Assembly: GCA_030770535.1 (NCBI GenBank)
Contig: JASVEC010000028.1
Coordinates: 62,001 to 126,000 of the forward strand
Source: Batkoa obscura
Lineage: Eukaryota > Entomophthoromycota > Entomophthoromycetes > Entomophthorales > Batkoaceae
Direction: 5' to 3'
Length of the DNA: 64,000 nt
The first letter of the stretch is position 1; each line of letters begins with the position of its first letter. The position numbers were made by a program, and so were the translations under genes. Shown here one piece after another: positions 33,018-45,037 of the stretch. The notes under the pieces are model-generated. The model was not told the origin of the DNA and searched no databases. It worked only from the letters and a program-made list of their open reading frames with translations.

Positions 33018-34930
33018 TGTTGTTTTATAACTAGTTATAACAAGATGATTAGTATTGGTTAATTATTAGGGTCATAGATGTGTAGTTATTCTGGCCAACG
33101 TCATTTATAATGTAAACGTTTAGTTGACTAAAGCTTAAGGAAATTGAACTTACCTTTTAAAAATGTGTAATAAAAAAAGAAGAAATAAAAAGCTTTTATA
33201 AAACTTCGATGAGTATTTAAATAAATGTGATTTAAGTTTTACTTCTCAGCCATTTATTTCATTGGTCTGTAATGAATTAAATGGTTTTCGAGGTTAAATT
33301 TTGTTAAGATTTAAAAATAACATATTACTATATAAGGTCACTCATCTGCTCCCTTTTCTCAGTTCCCTCATCGATTTCTCCCTTCTCTTAAGGTTTCTCC
33401 TGATTTATATTTCAAGTATTTTGGCTAATTTGAAGATATGATTTATATACTTTATATTACATATATATTATTATTAATATTCTACTATAATTATATTGAA
33501 TTGAATAAATAGCCAATATCCTATTTGATATATTAAATACTATTAGTTATAGTTTAAACGTATTTGTTTATCATTAACTATCCTTAATTTTAATTTTTTA
33601 GTTTTAAGAACAAGTTTAAAAAATAAACTAATCTCAATTAATAAGCGATACTGGGCACAAAGGTAATAATTCATTTTTATTATTTCATTATTATAAATCG
33701 AATTCGTTGTAAAATAAAATTTGTTTTTTATTTATAAAACATTTATAAATCAACACATACCCCAATAGTATATTGTAATAATTATCTCCTATTATAATAA
33801 GTATTATGTTCTTTTTATTAATAATCGTGTCTTATTTTTATTACTATATATAAATTATCTCCCTTATTTCATTTTACATACAACGAGCTGTTTATCTGAT
33901 GATTCTCAACGATAAATTACTCTATCAGCTGACCAGGGAAATGATTACATGTTCAAATAAAAAATTTATTTTTAACTTCATGATGATAATATGACACTGA
34001 AGCGTAAATCTTCTATTTAGTAAAAAAAGGAAAAATAATGATAGTAGTTTGTAGTATATATGCTACTATTAGTTAGTAAATAGCGTATATAGTAATAATA
34101 GCAATATTGTTAAGTTGTTCAAGCATTGTTTTTTAAGAAATAACTTCATTTTTTATTTATTTATTTATTCTTTAAATTGTTAGAAATCTGCACCTTATTT
34201 TTATAAATTTAGTAATATGGTCTTTTTTGATCCAAATATTCGAAATATAGCTTCAAATAACCCTTACTTTTATATTGAGAATTACAATACCAGTTTATAG
34301 ACTCGCTATAGCGTTATACATCTATTTATGAGTATTACAATTATGATAGCTTATCAAGCTTTATAACATCTGTTGAAGTTTTATATTTGGTGATAAGATC
34401 AAAACGAACTATTTTAATTAAAATGTAAAGTTAGAAAATACTAAAAGTAAACAATAACAGTGAGTGGATTTAAATAAAGTAAAAATGTTTAAATTTTTTA
34501 TAGAGTTCTATTATACTATTACTTATACACAATATCCTTATGTTTTTGTATTTTCGAACATTTATCAGACCAAAAGGCTGTGGTGACATTTTATGCAAAA
34601 GAAAGAAGGAAGCCACTTATAATATCGAAGGATTGTTATGATAGAAACTTCAATGCTCAAATTATTATGCTATTATTCTGATTGCAATTTAAACTAAAAC
34701 TTTTTCAAATCCTTACTACTAATAGCACTTTTCAGAAAATTTTTGACATTTTAAAATATTCAGACTATCTTTTTTGCAATCTTAAAATTTGCTCATTAGC
34801 ATCGCAGATAAAGATTAATTTATCTTAAAAACGTATTCATGAAGCAACTGTCAATCGCAAGCTAAGGAAACTAAGATCAAAGAGTAACAAACAATTTTGA
34901 TACAAAAAAAGTTATTTTTGTAGCAAAACG
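33018..34930. other. A/T-rich intergenic stretch
   Basis: About 1.9 kb without a supported gene. A pyrimidine-rich patch at 33350-33405 (CTCATCTGCTCCCTTTTCTC and on) stands out against the A/T background, but nothing is assigned to it. Confidence 0.5.
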
Positions 34931-34932
34931 AG

Positions 34933-36870
34933 ATGGTTGAAAATGAATTTGAATTATTCAAGGAGTCAGAATCATATTTTAATACTAGTATTTGTAAAAA
35001 TTACTTGTTTTATCTAAGGAGGAATCCAGGAGTATGGTCTCAAAATATTCAAGAAATTTGCAAGTCTACAATCTATTTTAAGGCCTATAAAAGTGGCATG
35101 TATAGTTATAAAAGGAGTCTTTTAAGTATGTTAATAAGCAATGAGTTGGAACGTGATTCCTTTAGTTTTAATGTTATAGTCACACACTGGTAAACTTAAT
35201 ATTTAGATATAATTTCATATAATTATTACTTAAGTGGAGGTTCAATGAAAAGAAATGAGAATTTGGAAAAAATCATACTGTATAAATATCAAGATGACGA
35301 GAATAGATTAGTTAGATCTTTCGATCATAATTTCAGGAATAAAATACCATTAGTAGTGTTACTAAGGCCTAAAAATGATACAACTCCCTTTAGAGGTTTA
35401 TTCAATTATTCAATCCTAGGTTGTTATTTAATAACACATGTGTGGGTAATAACAAGGAGATTTCAAGTAAGCTACATAATAATAAAAACTATTAGGATGA
35501 ATAAGAGGGATGAATTTTCAAAAATATTATTTTGTTGGAAAAAAGGTAAGGCTAGAAAGGATAAAAAGTCAAAGCTATGATAAATGGTGGAGAGTTGGTC
35601 AATATTCGTTAGATTACAAACATATGTACTCAATTTTGTACAAACATTGCTTCTCATATAAAAAAGAGTACCTTGTTATTTGTAAAGAAGGATTTTTTTT
35701 GCTTTAACAAATCATGTCTATTTTTTTATAATGTACTTCCTATATTCAAATTCATCCTATTTAACTCTAAACTTATCCTTAGCTTTATTATGATAATTAT
35801 TATATGAATGTTCATAATACAAACATTAGGCTTATCACTTTACCCTGCATTTTAATGCCTTCTCAATTGATGATAGCACTGACACACATCTTTTAATTCC
35901 TCTTTACCCTCAACTTAACTCCAAAAATATTAAAGAAATGGCTTTTATGGACACTTATCATTGAGATGGTGTATACTGTTTAAAATACGGTATATTAAGT
36001 TTAAGAGATGAATGGCGTCGATGGACTTGTAAACATTGCAAAGTAAATTTATCTAATATTCTATAATACTAATATTTTCAATAAAATTGTGTGACATTTG
36101 ATTTCAGACCAAAATCATTGTCTGAACTTTCTATATAATCTTTAGCTACGAGAGGATATGGTACTTTAAACTTAATCAAAGAAGATTTTATGTCTGATTA
36201 TAGCATTAAACGGGTATATTCATTACTGTCTTTAAATCATGAAGAAGAGGATCGTATTATAGAACATTATATATGTGACTATAAATGGTTTGAGAGGTAT
36301 GATATTTATTTCATGAAGCTACAAGAAGGATTAATATCATTTAAACGAACAACATATAAAGCAGAAAAGGATAATACAAACATTATTATTATTAATAAGA
36401 TAATATTTGATAGGGTTATTGAATGTCTCAGTTTGTCGACAGTTTCAATATCATTTTGGTAAATATTATGAATATAAAGCCAATATAGAAACCATCCCGG
36501 TGAATCAAGTGCCAAAATATAGAATATCAATTTATGAAGTTTTGTGCTAAATTAAATTATCAATTCAATCAATCTTCAGTTTTATTATATATGTATGGAC
36601 AAACTATGAGATGGCATTCTGATAAAGAGTATACTTTAGATGATAAAATAGCTCCCTTGTCATTTGCAAGTCTAGTTATTATGTAATTTTAGTTAAACAA
36701 AAGCTTGGTAAAAAAGAAAGGCGGTGGAATTAAGTGCCAACAGTTTGATATCCAACTTCTACACGCGGATGTATTGGTCGTGTATGGTAGAAAGCTTTAA
36801 TACCAATATCAATATAAAATAGACCCCGCTGGGTTTAGGATGGGCAAACCATAGTTTTGACATTTGGCTA
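34933..36870 (+). pseudogene. Decayed AlkB-like 2OG-Fe(II) dioxygenase gene with Cys-rich segment
   Basis: A run of coding fragments in the order expected for a fungal AlkB-like protein with an N-terminal extension. First a segment with NPGVWSQNIQEICKST (34940-35190), then PLVVLLRPKND, YSILGCYLITHVWV and, across a 80-base intron, VRLERIKSQSYDKWWRVG. Near 35950-36045 is DGVYCLKYGILSLRDEWRRW TCKHC, a zinc-ribbon-like segment. Near 36590-36690 is MYGQTMRWHSDKEYTLDDKI then APLSFAS, the iron-binding His-x-Asp motif and its usual continuation. Near 36760 QFDIQLLHADVLVVYG resembles the last oxygenase strands. Stops and frame changes separate the pieces and the distal iron ligand region is not convincing, so the gene looks dead. 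AlkB-family enzymes repair alkylated bases; function here is only by analogy. Confidence 0.55.
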
Positions 36871-37518
36871 TTTATCTAACTATTATATAAGCCTAAGTTT
36901 TTAGAGACATAAAAACATAAGTTTGGTGTAAAAGTTGAAAATTCTATAAGTTTTGTTATAGCGAGTATTTTGACCTATCTTATGTCGTAAAGATACCTTT
37001 TAATACTCACTTGTTTTGGTTTTTGATTATGTTATTGGAGTTCAAGCTATTGAGTATCTTAAGCTTATCAAAATAAAGTTGTTATTTAACTTTATACACC
37101 CTTATTTAAACTTTATTTAGACTTTGTTTAAACTTATCAAATAACTTAAATTAAAGCAGAACGAAAATAATCACAATAGGTCTCAATATACTTATATTTT
37201 TATTTCGTATATCTAATGAAGTGATATGGGATAAGCTAATAAGTGTGGCTTATTTAATCTACCTTTCTTTATGTTATAAATAATAGTTTTAAAAGCACTA
37301 ATAAAACAACGGTGTATTTAAAGAACAAAGTTATTACCATATAGAAGCGAGCCAATCAAAACAAAAGGAACAGGTGAATTCTAAAGATAGCAAATCTTCA
37401 GCAAGTAATTGTTGATTTACTCCAACAAATTAAGAAACTAAAAAGATTTTCTTAACTGAAATTAGTTAATAATCAGAAACACTTTTTATTTTATAATTAA
37501 TATTTTCTAACCTTCAAG
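36871..37518. other. Intergenic stretch upstream of Kch1
   Basis: About 650 bases with no gene. A CTTTATTTAGACTTTGTTTA-type near-repeat lies at 37100-37135 (ACTTTATTTA/ACTTTGTTTA). Nothing else recognised. Confidence 0.45.
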
Positions 37519-38754
37519 ATGGGTTTTTGTTCAGGGGAAGTAAAATGGAAGCGCGAAGTAATTCACGACCACTCTTTCGATTATGTGGATCCCAAAGACT
37601 TCCACAGTCGCTCTATATGGTTACATATTAAATATCTATTCATGTTCATTTTGGTGGTTCAATCTGTGTTAATCTATGCCTCTGATTTTTGGACTGCTTT
37701 CAATTTAGCATTTAATTATGAGCAGACAAAAACCATTTATTTCCAAGGTAAAGAAAATGATTGGTTTAGATCCATTTTTTTGGCTTCTATCGGGGTCAGT
37801 TTTTTGTTGGCGGTTTATGAATTGAGAAAAGCGTATATTATTTTAAGATCAAGAGATATTTCGTTCACTTATACCAATGTGATTGCACATAGAATCTATA
37901 TTTTGAATTCTTACTCAAATTTTTGTTTCTTTGAGAGGATTGGAACCAACAAAATTTTTTCAGACTTTGTATCATTTTATGTGTTCTTTACGCTTAAAGG
38001 TAATGCTAAATTAGCATTTATATATTAGAATATACTAATGTCAAAATAGGTTGGAAACGAGTATTGTTTGCCCAAGCGCCCAGGGAAGTAATCAAGATGA
38101 TAATCATTTATTACATAGTACAAGCCCAAATAAAAGAGAGGAAAACATTCGATTTTGACTTTCTAAAAAATATATTCAATGGTAACGTGGTCTATATGAT
38201 ATCTATAATATCATTAGTGATCACCAATATCCTTTTTATCTTTTCAATCTTACAGGTCATGATCTCAGGCTTACTATATATACCTTTACTATTCAAGATT
38301 CAAGGTAACTTAAAAGAATACTGCTGTCATAAGATTGACAAGCGTATTACCAAGTTACTACAAACTCAGTCCCAGAAACGTATAAAAGAGAATGAAGTGT
38401 ATAAACTAAGTCATTTGAAAAAAGAGAGTGAAAGTTTGATCAAACCAACGCTACCCAAGATCCAACTAGATGAAGACGACAAGTCAACATACTCCCATCA
38501 ATCCACGAACTCAACTACTACATTAACTGGGGGTAAAGCGAGTAAGAATGGAATGCGTCCTTTTTCACCATCTGATCAGACAGTCAGTAGTAGGTCTAAC
38601 ACACCTACCAATGACGGGAATACGTTTAGAAATACGGCTAGATCCCCCAGTCATCAGCATTCGTTTTCAGGGAATTCAAACGCGTCTGGCAATTACAGGC
38701 CGCCGCCCTCTGTGTTTTCCAATGGTAAAAATAGTAGATCGCCCCCGTTTTAGT
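37519..38754 (+). CDS. KCH1: Low-affinity potassium channel Kch1 family
   Basis: A fungal plasma-membrane protein needed for low-affinity potassium influx linked to calcium signalling in the pheromone response. The start MGFCSGEVKWKREVIHDHSF matches the family N-terminus (MGFCC-type, possible lipidation site). Then come transmembrane segments LHIKYLFMFILVVQSVLIYA, IFLASIGVSFLLAVYEL and VYMISIISLVITNILFIFSI, the SYSNFCFFERI motif before FFTLKGWKRVLFAQAPREVI, and GNLKEYCCHKIDKRITKLL, all diagnostic. One intron (38000-38049) joins LKG to WKR; without splicing the frame ends soon after. The C-terminal tail is Ser/Pro-rich and likely regulatory. About 395 residues. Confidence 0.93.
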
Positions 38755-39359
38755 TGATTGTGTTTATAATCAAATATATTATTGTACTGTGTGTCAGGAT
38801 TTAAGTTAAATAGGAGGTCGACTTTTTTGTTTGTGCTTTTTTGGTGATTTTATCAGATGTGAAATGATTGATTGAATTGAGTAAATATATTTTAATAAAG
38901 TTTTATAAGTATCATAATAGTAGTGTTTTTGAAAATGATTAAGTAGTAATTTAAGTTTAGAAAAGTTTATTTTAGCTTTTGTACAAGTATATTGTTTTAT
39001 TTAAGAATCTAGTTAATAATTTTACATTCTATGCTACTTGAAAAGTGGACAAAATAGCAAATCAAAAAGGGATTACAACATAATTTCTAATAATGTTATA
39101 CACAGTTGGTTAAGTAACAGACAAATCTATAATAATATATTTTAAGTATTCTAGGTATCAGTTTGCTTTAAATAGCTTTAATTAGCTACATCTTTTACAA
39201 TAAAGGCCATTATCAAGTTATAAAAAACAGAAGTAGATTTATAGAGATTATTTATGTTTAGCATTACGCTTGTTATTTTATTGAAAATAATACATTAAAA
39301 TTAAAAAATTAAAGAGTTTAAAGTTTTAAAATATAATTTTAATAATAATACTAAATAAT
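38755..39359. other. Intergenic stretch between convergent Kch1 and transketolase
   Basis: About 600 bases holding two 3' ends facing each other. No gene, element or clear terminator-like structure. Confidence 0.5.
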
Positions 39360-41469
39360 TTAGATTCTGTTAACAAGGTGAGGTACTTGCCTGTTGGAAT
39401 AATAGTCAAGAGCCTTCTTGGCCTTTTCAGCTACCTTAGCTGGGGTGATACCAAAGGTTTCATAAAGTTGATTGGCAGGGGCAGAAGCACCGAAACTTGT
39501 CATACCGACTTGAGCATGAGCATATTTTTCCCATCCAAAGACGCCTAAAGCTTCACAAGAAATAACTGGTAAACCTTCAGTGAAAACTGAATTCTTATAA
39601 TCTTGGCTTTGCTCTTCAAATAATTCAAAGCATGGGAAAGAAACAATACGAGCTGAGATACCTTCTTCAGCAAGTTTCTTAGCAGCATCAAGAATGATAG
39701 CTACTTCAGTACCAGTAGCTACTAAAGTAACTTTAGCGTCTTGTGGATTTTCTAAAACGTAAGCTCCCTTAAGGGCTTTTTCAATGGAGGATCCTTTAAG
39801 ATTTGGTACTCCCTGACGAGACAAGGATAAAACAGAGGAGGAATGGAAGTGAGTTAAAGCAGCATAGTAAGCAGCAGAAGTTTCATTACCATCAGCTGGA
39901 CGATATACGTAAGTGTTTGGAGTAGCACGTAACATGGTTAAAGTTTCAATAGGTTGATGGGTTGGACCATCTTCACCAAGGCCAATGGAGTCATGGGTCA
40001 TAATGTAAATACCTTGTAATTCAGATACAGCAGTAAGACGGGAAGCACCAGCAGCGTAGGAGATGAAGTTAAGGAAAGTGGCACCAAATGGGATATGAGC
40101 ACCATAAGCGGAGATACCATTCATAATGGAAGCCATACCATGTTCACGTACACCAAATCTAAGGTAACGACCAGAGAAATCGCCATGACCAGTGGATGGT
40201 GGTTGGAAATCAACAGCCTCCTTCCAACGGGTAAGATTAGATGGAGTCAAATCAGCAGATCCACCAATAAGTTCAGGTAAATGTGGGGCAAGGGCGCTGA
40301 TGACTTTACCACTGAAAGCACGGGTGGCTTGGGCAGGGTCTTCTGGGCTGAAAGTTGGTAAAAGTTTTTCCCAACCTTCTGGTAAGCGTTTTTCAAGACG
40401 ACGCACGATTTCATTGGCCTTTTCAGGGAATTTACCTTTATATTGTTCAAATAAAGTGTTCCATTCTTGTTCGGCTTTGCCACCTTTTTGTTGAACTTCA
40501 TTATAAAGGTCTTGGACTTCTTGTGGAACATAGAAGTGCTTTTCAGGGTCAAAACCAAACTCATTCTTGGCTTTAACGATACCATCCTTACCAAGTGGGG
40601 ATCCATGGGCAGAGTGAGTACCAGCAACGTGGGAACCAAAACCAATGGTAGTAGTTACTTTGATTAATGAGGGTTTATCAGTTACTTTTTTAGCTTCTTC
40701 AATTGCTTTCAAGATTGATTCGAGGTCATTGTCACCATCTGGGATAGATTGTACATGCCATCCATAAGCTTCGTAACGTTTAACAACATCTTCAGTGAAA
40801 CCAAGTTCAGTTGAACCATCAATTTGGATATGGTTAGAGTCGTATAAAGCAATAATTTTACCAAGTTGAAGGTGACCAGCTAATGAGGAAGCTTCACTAG
40901 AAACACCTTCTTGTAAACAACCATCACCAAGGATGACATAAGTATATGAATCAAAGAGGTTAAAGCCTTCTTGGTTATATGTAGCAGCCATGTTGGCTTC
41001 AGCAACAGCAAGACCAACGGCATTTGAAATACCTTGACCTAATGGACCAGTAGTTACTTCAACACCTTCAGTAAGATGGGATTCTGGATGTCCTGGACAG
41101 AGGGAGTTTAATTGACGGAATGCCTTTAAATCTTCAATAGATAATTTATAGCCAGAAAGATGTAATAAAGAGTAAAGTAAAGCAGAAGCATGACCATTTG
41201 ATAAGACAAATCTATCACGATTTACCTAATGAGAGGTGTTAAATATGAAATAATATTAGGGGATATTAAAAAACAATATAGAATATAATAATAGTACTTA
41301 CCCATTTTGGATTCTTTGGATTAAACTTCATGACTTTAGAAAATAAGGCATGGGCCATTGGAGCACATCCCATAGGGGCGCCAGGATGACCAGAGTTAGC
41401 AGCTTGAACTTGTTCAGCTGAAAGGACACGGATTGTGTTGATAGCGAGTTGGTCGATTTGAGAAACCAT
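39360..41469 (-). CDS. TKL1: Transketolase
   Basis: Thiamine-diphosphate enzyme of the pentose phosphate pathway moving two-carbon units between sugar phosphates; cytosolic. Two exons, intron 41226-41301. The N-terminus [20 protein letters not shown] is followed by [38 protein letters not shown], and the ThDP-binding GDGCLQEG to [10 protein letters not shown] (Gly-Asp-Gly then Asn about 26 residues later). Later come [43 protein letters not shown] and RPADGNE. All domains (PP, Pyr, C-terminal) are present; about 680 residues. I chose the Met at 41469 over the in-frame Met at 41499, because the TATA box at 41519-41526 lies only 20 bases above the latter, so transcription should begin past it. 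Codon use is more GC-rich than in its neighbours, as expected of a highly expressed gene. Confidence 0.96.
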
Positions 41470-41518
41470 TTTTGATAAATATTTAGCAATTACTTTCATT
41501 TAAAGTTATATTTTTGAG

Positions 41519-41526
41519 TTTATATA
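41519..41526 (-). promoter_or_regulatory. TATA box of transketolase
   Basis: TATATAAA on the minus strand, 50 bases before the chosen start and 20 bases before an upstream in-frame ATG. Confidence 0.65.
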
Positions 41527-42189
41527 CTCTTCATAATGAAACGAGGCTCGAAATTGATTGGCTAAATTAATTCATTGACCTGGAAAAATAGTAAAGATTT
41601 AAAAGCTATTCTTCAAAGTTGTAAATCAATTGGCTGTAGCCCCTAATTTAATACTACTTTCTTCTAAAGTTATCAAATTGTATTGGTATTAAAAATCTTC
41701 TTTTGTTAAGTGACGTAACCTAGGAGTTATTAACCTTTAGCTACAAATTGAAACGTATATCATATGGTGGTGTATCTATTAATAAAAAATGTTATTAATA
41801 GGAAATGAAAATCAATATATTAATAATGCAGACTACTATTTCTTTATCTAAACATAATATCTTTGAGTTATTTATTATTTCTTGTATAAGAAATAGTGAA
41901 AAATTGATTTATAAGTGATTATAAATTGTGCGAAACAGTTTTACGCAAAGGATCAAGATTCCTTTTATTGGTTCTTATTAGTTCTACCTATTACAAAGCA
42001 AAATTAAGCTGTAGCGTGGGTTAATTTAACCGATAGTTTAATTATCTTTCTAATATACCTCGTTTAAGTTTAGTCGTATTAGTATATAAATGAAACTTAT
42101 GAATTTGTCTTGTATCTTTATAAATACAACCAACAACGTTGTATTAAATTAATAGATACACATCAAGGTTATAAATATCATTAATAAAC
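41527..42189. other. Intergenic stretch upstream of transketolase
   Basis: About 660 bases. Near 42125-42148 AATACAAC and GTTGTATT form a small inverted repeat with a 7-base loop. No gene supported. Confidence 0.45.
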
Positions 42190-42393
42190 ATGACATTATC
42201 ATTACCATTATCACAAGGTAAAGAAAATGTATTTATACAATTAGCCTATTTGGATAATTCTTTTACTAAATATGAAATTATGGTTAAAAACATGATTTGG
42301 TTATATATTAGAATTAAAGAGAACCTTTTAGAAAATAAATATTTAGCAAAGCGTTATTACATCAGTGATAAGGTATATAGAGACATCAAATAA
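42190..42393 (+). CDS. Hypothetical small protein
   Basis: A 67-residue frame (starts MTLSLPLSQGKENVFIQLAY, ends RYYISDKVYRDIK) with a possible TATA box (TATAAATA at about 42119) 70 bases upstream, the spacing seen for real genes here. Composition is mixed and not simply A/T-driven. I recognise no family. It may be real, an exon of something larger, or chance. G4 copy 7 lies 74 bases after its stop. Confidence 0.3.
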   Translation: MTLSLPLSQGKENVFIQLAYLDNSFTKYEIMVKNMIWLYIRIKENLLENKYLAKRYYISDKVYRDIK

Positions 42394-42466
42394 CTTTTTG
42401 TAAAAAGATTTCCCATGTTATAGCATACTTATGTAGTTAAAGTGAAGCAAGACGAAGTTAACAAAT

Positions 42467-42563
42467 GGGGATCTATTTTTTGTTAAGAGTTTCACTAATA
42501 GCTTTTCCACTTAAATAGCGCTTAAAAAATGGAAAAAGTGATGAAATCAAAAAAAACACCCCC
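42467..42563 (+). repeat. Element G4 copy 7 with AAAT target duplication
   Basis: GGGGATCTATTTTTTG to AACACCCCC, flanked by AAAT at 42463-42466 and 42564-42567. Well preserved ends; good reference copy. Confidence 0.9.
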
Positions 42564-42567
42564 AAAT

Positions 42568-43309
42568 GCTTATTTAATAGCACTAGTATATTAAATGAAA
42601 AAAATTATAAAATTTAATACAATAGTCAATAAGAACAAATTTAATTTTATTATTAATTTAAAAGCAAAAACATTGTTCATATCATCCTATGAGTGATAAT
42701 ATATATCACCAATGTCTATAAAAATGATAACTTGAGAGTATGATACTATTTTAAATACCTTAGACACAAATTCTTTCAAGGTTCTTAACTGGTAGAGCTC
42801 CAGATATGAAGCTAAAAAAGTTAAAAAATATTATTAAATTTCAAATTTTATTACTTCTTGTAAAAGAATTCTTTTTATTCACATTGTGATATGAGGAAGT
42901 AAGAAAAATTATATTGATATATTAAAGGTTAATAGTATTAAGTATGAATCTATCCGAAATCAAAAAATTTAGTGCTTGTTATTTAGTCAAAAATATAAAA
43001 TGAAAATGAAGTAAAAATTATAGAAGTAAAAATTATAAAAGTAAAAAACTTACTTTATTTAGATATATTTTACTACTATTTAATTATTACTACATATACT
43101 AAATATAGATGTCACTGTCCGGAAATATTAGTTATATTTAATAGATGTTAATTTAAAGTTATCAAAATTTTGGTGTGAGTATTTGGTCTAATATTGATAT
43201 ATTTGGATATTATAGTATATATAAGACTGTAGTATATATTTATTGGTTTATACCTTACTAAAGATATCCGATATTTTAACATGTGAATAATTTTATAAAT
43301 ATACTATAT
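42568..43309. other. A/T-rich intergenic stretch
   Basis: About 740 bases between two G4 copies. No gene. A short tandem of GTAAAAATTATA(G/A)AA occurs at about 43010-43045. Confidence 0.5.
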
Positions 43310-43407
43310 GGGGATGTATTTTTTTATTTAAGAATTTTACTAACAATCTTTCCGCTCAAATAACGTTTAAAAAATGGAAAAAGTGATGAAACCAAAAAAA
43401 CATCCCC
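43310..43407 (+). repeat. Element G4 copy 8
   Basis: GGGGATGTATTTTTTTA to AACATCCCC, 98 bases, flanked by ATAT on the left and ATTT on the right (one mismatch). The best preserved inverted ends: the first 10 bases of each end are perfect complements counting AT outside the G run. Confidence 0.9.
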
Positions 43408-44542
43408 ATTTATTGTTTTGTTTAATCCTAATTTTATTGAATTCGAGTACTTCATTTATTTATTTTAACCTAAACCTATATAAATATTATAAATATAATA
43501 ATATGTCAATAAAAATGTATAACGTTTTTTTTAATAACATTGTTGATATCCATATAACAAGTATTTTCAGTTATCCTGAAACAACAAAAAAATAAATTTA
43601 TTGGTATAAAATATTAAAAAAGCAAATGAAAATGTCAATAAATATTTATTAAAAAGATAACTAAAAATAAATTAAAAAAACAGCAAATGTTCTTAAAATA
43701 AAAAGTAAAACATTCTTCCAATATTCAATTTAAAAAGAAATTTTATTTTAATCCTTAATTATTTTGCGCTCTTTAATATGATAAAAAAAGGTTTAAATTA
43801 AAAAAAAGTACTATATGATAAAAGAAGCTTCTTTCTACGCTCTGGCTTTTAATATTTTTCTAAAATGAATAACAATCCTCTTACTAAATATAATAACAAT
43901 ATATATATATATAATATATATATAATATATATTTGATTATAGAATCGAATCACTTACAATATAGTATGAAATATTAGAAATAGAATAAATTAAAAAATAA
44001 TAATTTTAATTAATTTTGGATTCTTATTTCGGTAAAATTCGATGATATAATAAATCCTTGTTACATAATGGGGTAGATTCTATTTATTTGATTTTGAGAC
44101 ATAATATTATTATTTTGGTTAGTAGGTTTTATATAATAATGAAGTATTATATATCATGTTACTATTTGATACTATAGACTTATTATAGCCCAGTTAATAT
44201 TATATATTAAATAATTTATATCTACTAACTTAATTCTAAAAGTATTTAGCAGTAACATTCATATATGTAATATTATAAAAATTTTCTTTTTTCTTTCAAA
44301 ATAAACCTGTTTAGTTAATTTAATAAAAATAGTAATCAAAAGATTACTACCCTTTTAAATAAGTTCTAATTAAAATAGGTGATACCAATATAAAAGGGCC
44401 TTAAACTTATTATCACTACAAAAAAGCCACCATTTCCTTTTTTAATAATAATACTCCTTGTTCTATTAGCATCTTAAATCAATATATATATTAAAAGATT
44501 AAAAAACTTATAAGAAAACACTTTTAAATCTTTTTAATAACT
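43408..44542. other. A/T-rich intergenic stretch upstream of the second 12-cysteine gene
   Basis: About 1.1 kb. A (AT)n stretch with a near palindrome at 43900-43935. A TATAAAAG at 44389-44396 could be the promoter of the gene at 44543 but lies about 150 bases away. No gene seen. Confidence 0.5.
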
Positions 44543-45037
44543 ATGAAATTATTTCCATTTTTTTTACTATCAATTTTAACCGTGAATGCTGTTGATTTGA
44601 CTTGTGGTGATTTTCATAAAGCATTTACAGCAATATGTAATGAACTTGGGGCAGCGATGCCAACTGTATTAAAAAATATAGGCTCTTGTCAATCTACTTG
44701 TAAAGATGATAATTGTAAAGATTTATGTTCCCAAACTTATTTCATGAAAATTATTGATCCAAAAGTATTGAATCCTATCGTTGACTGTGTTAAACAAAAT
44801 CGTAATGATATTACTATGCTTTCTGATTGTACTAAAGTAGATCAAAAAACCGCTAACACTACATTGAATTGTTTGGAGAACTGTAAAAATGAAAATTCAT
44901 GCGAGTTGGAATGTAAGTTAGATCTCTATCAATTCAAAAAGAAAGGCGGATTCCAAAAAAGCAGTTTGGCTATAAATCTCAATCTCCCTAACTTTATTGT
45001 TTTGTTTATTTTATCCTTTATGACTATACTGCTTTAA
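44543..45037 (+). CDS. Secreted 12-cysteine protein, GPI-anchor-like, paralogue B
   Basis: A 164-residue intronless protein with a signal peptide (residues 1-16), cysteines at 21, 32, 49, 53, 58, 62, 82, 96, 110, 114, 120 and 124, and a hydrophobic C-terminus (about 146-164). Its cysteine spacing is the same as in paralogue A at 5408-5938: x10, x16 (x17 in A), x3, x4, x3, then x19, x13, x13, x3, x5, x3. Outside the cysteines the two proteins share little beyond DLTC, CKD, and C-x-K. So the fold is conserved while the surface has diverged. Possible N-glycosylation at NTT (about 105). Function unknown. It is on the opposite strand and 39 kb from its paralogue, between repeat-rich stretches. Confidence 0.82.
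   Translation: MKLFPFFLLSILTVNAVDLTCGDFHKAFTAICNELGAAMPTVLKNIGSCQSTCKDDNCKDLCSQTYFMKIIDPKVLNPIVDCVKQNRNDITMLSDCTKVDQKTANTTLNCLENCKNENSCELECKLDLYQFKKKGGFQKSSLAINLNLPNFIVLFILSFMTILL

Noticed and set aside
40192-40667. Several overlapping frames inside transketolase
   Set aside because: Antisense or shifted frames of a highly expressed, codon-biased gene; transketolase explains the sequence fully.
41470-41499. Transketolase start at the upstream in-frame ATG ([10 protein letters not shown])
   Set aside because: It lies about 20 bases from the TATA box, so transcription probably begins after it; the Met at 41469 also gives the usual family length.
43374-43595. Plus-strand frame of 73 residues starting MEKVMKPKKHP
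   Set aside because: Its start lies within G4 copy 8, and the rest is A/T-driven (Asn, Tyr, Ile). Other G4 copies lack a continuing frame.
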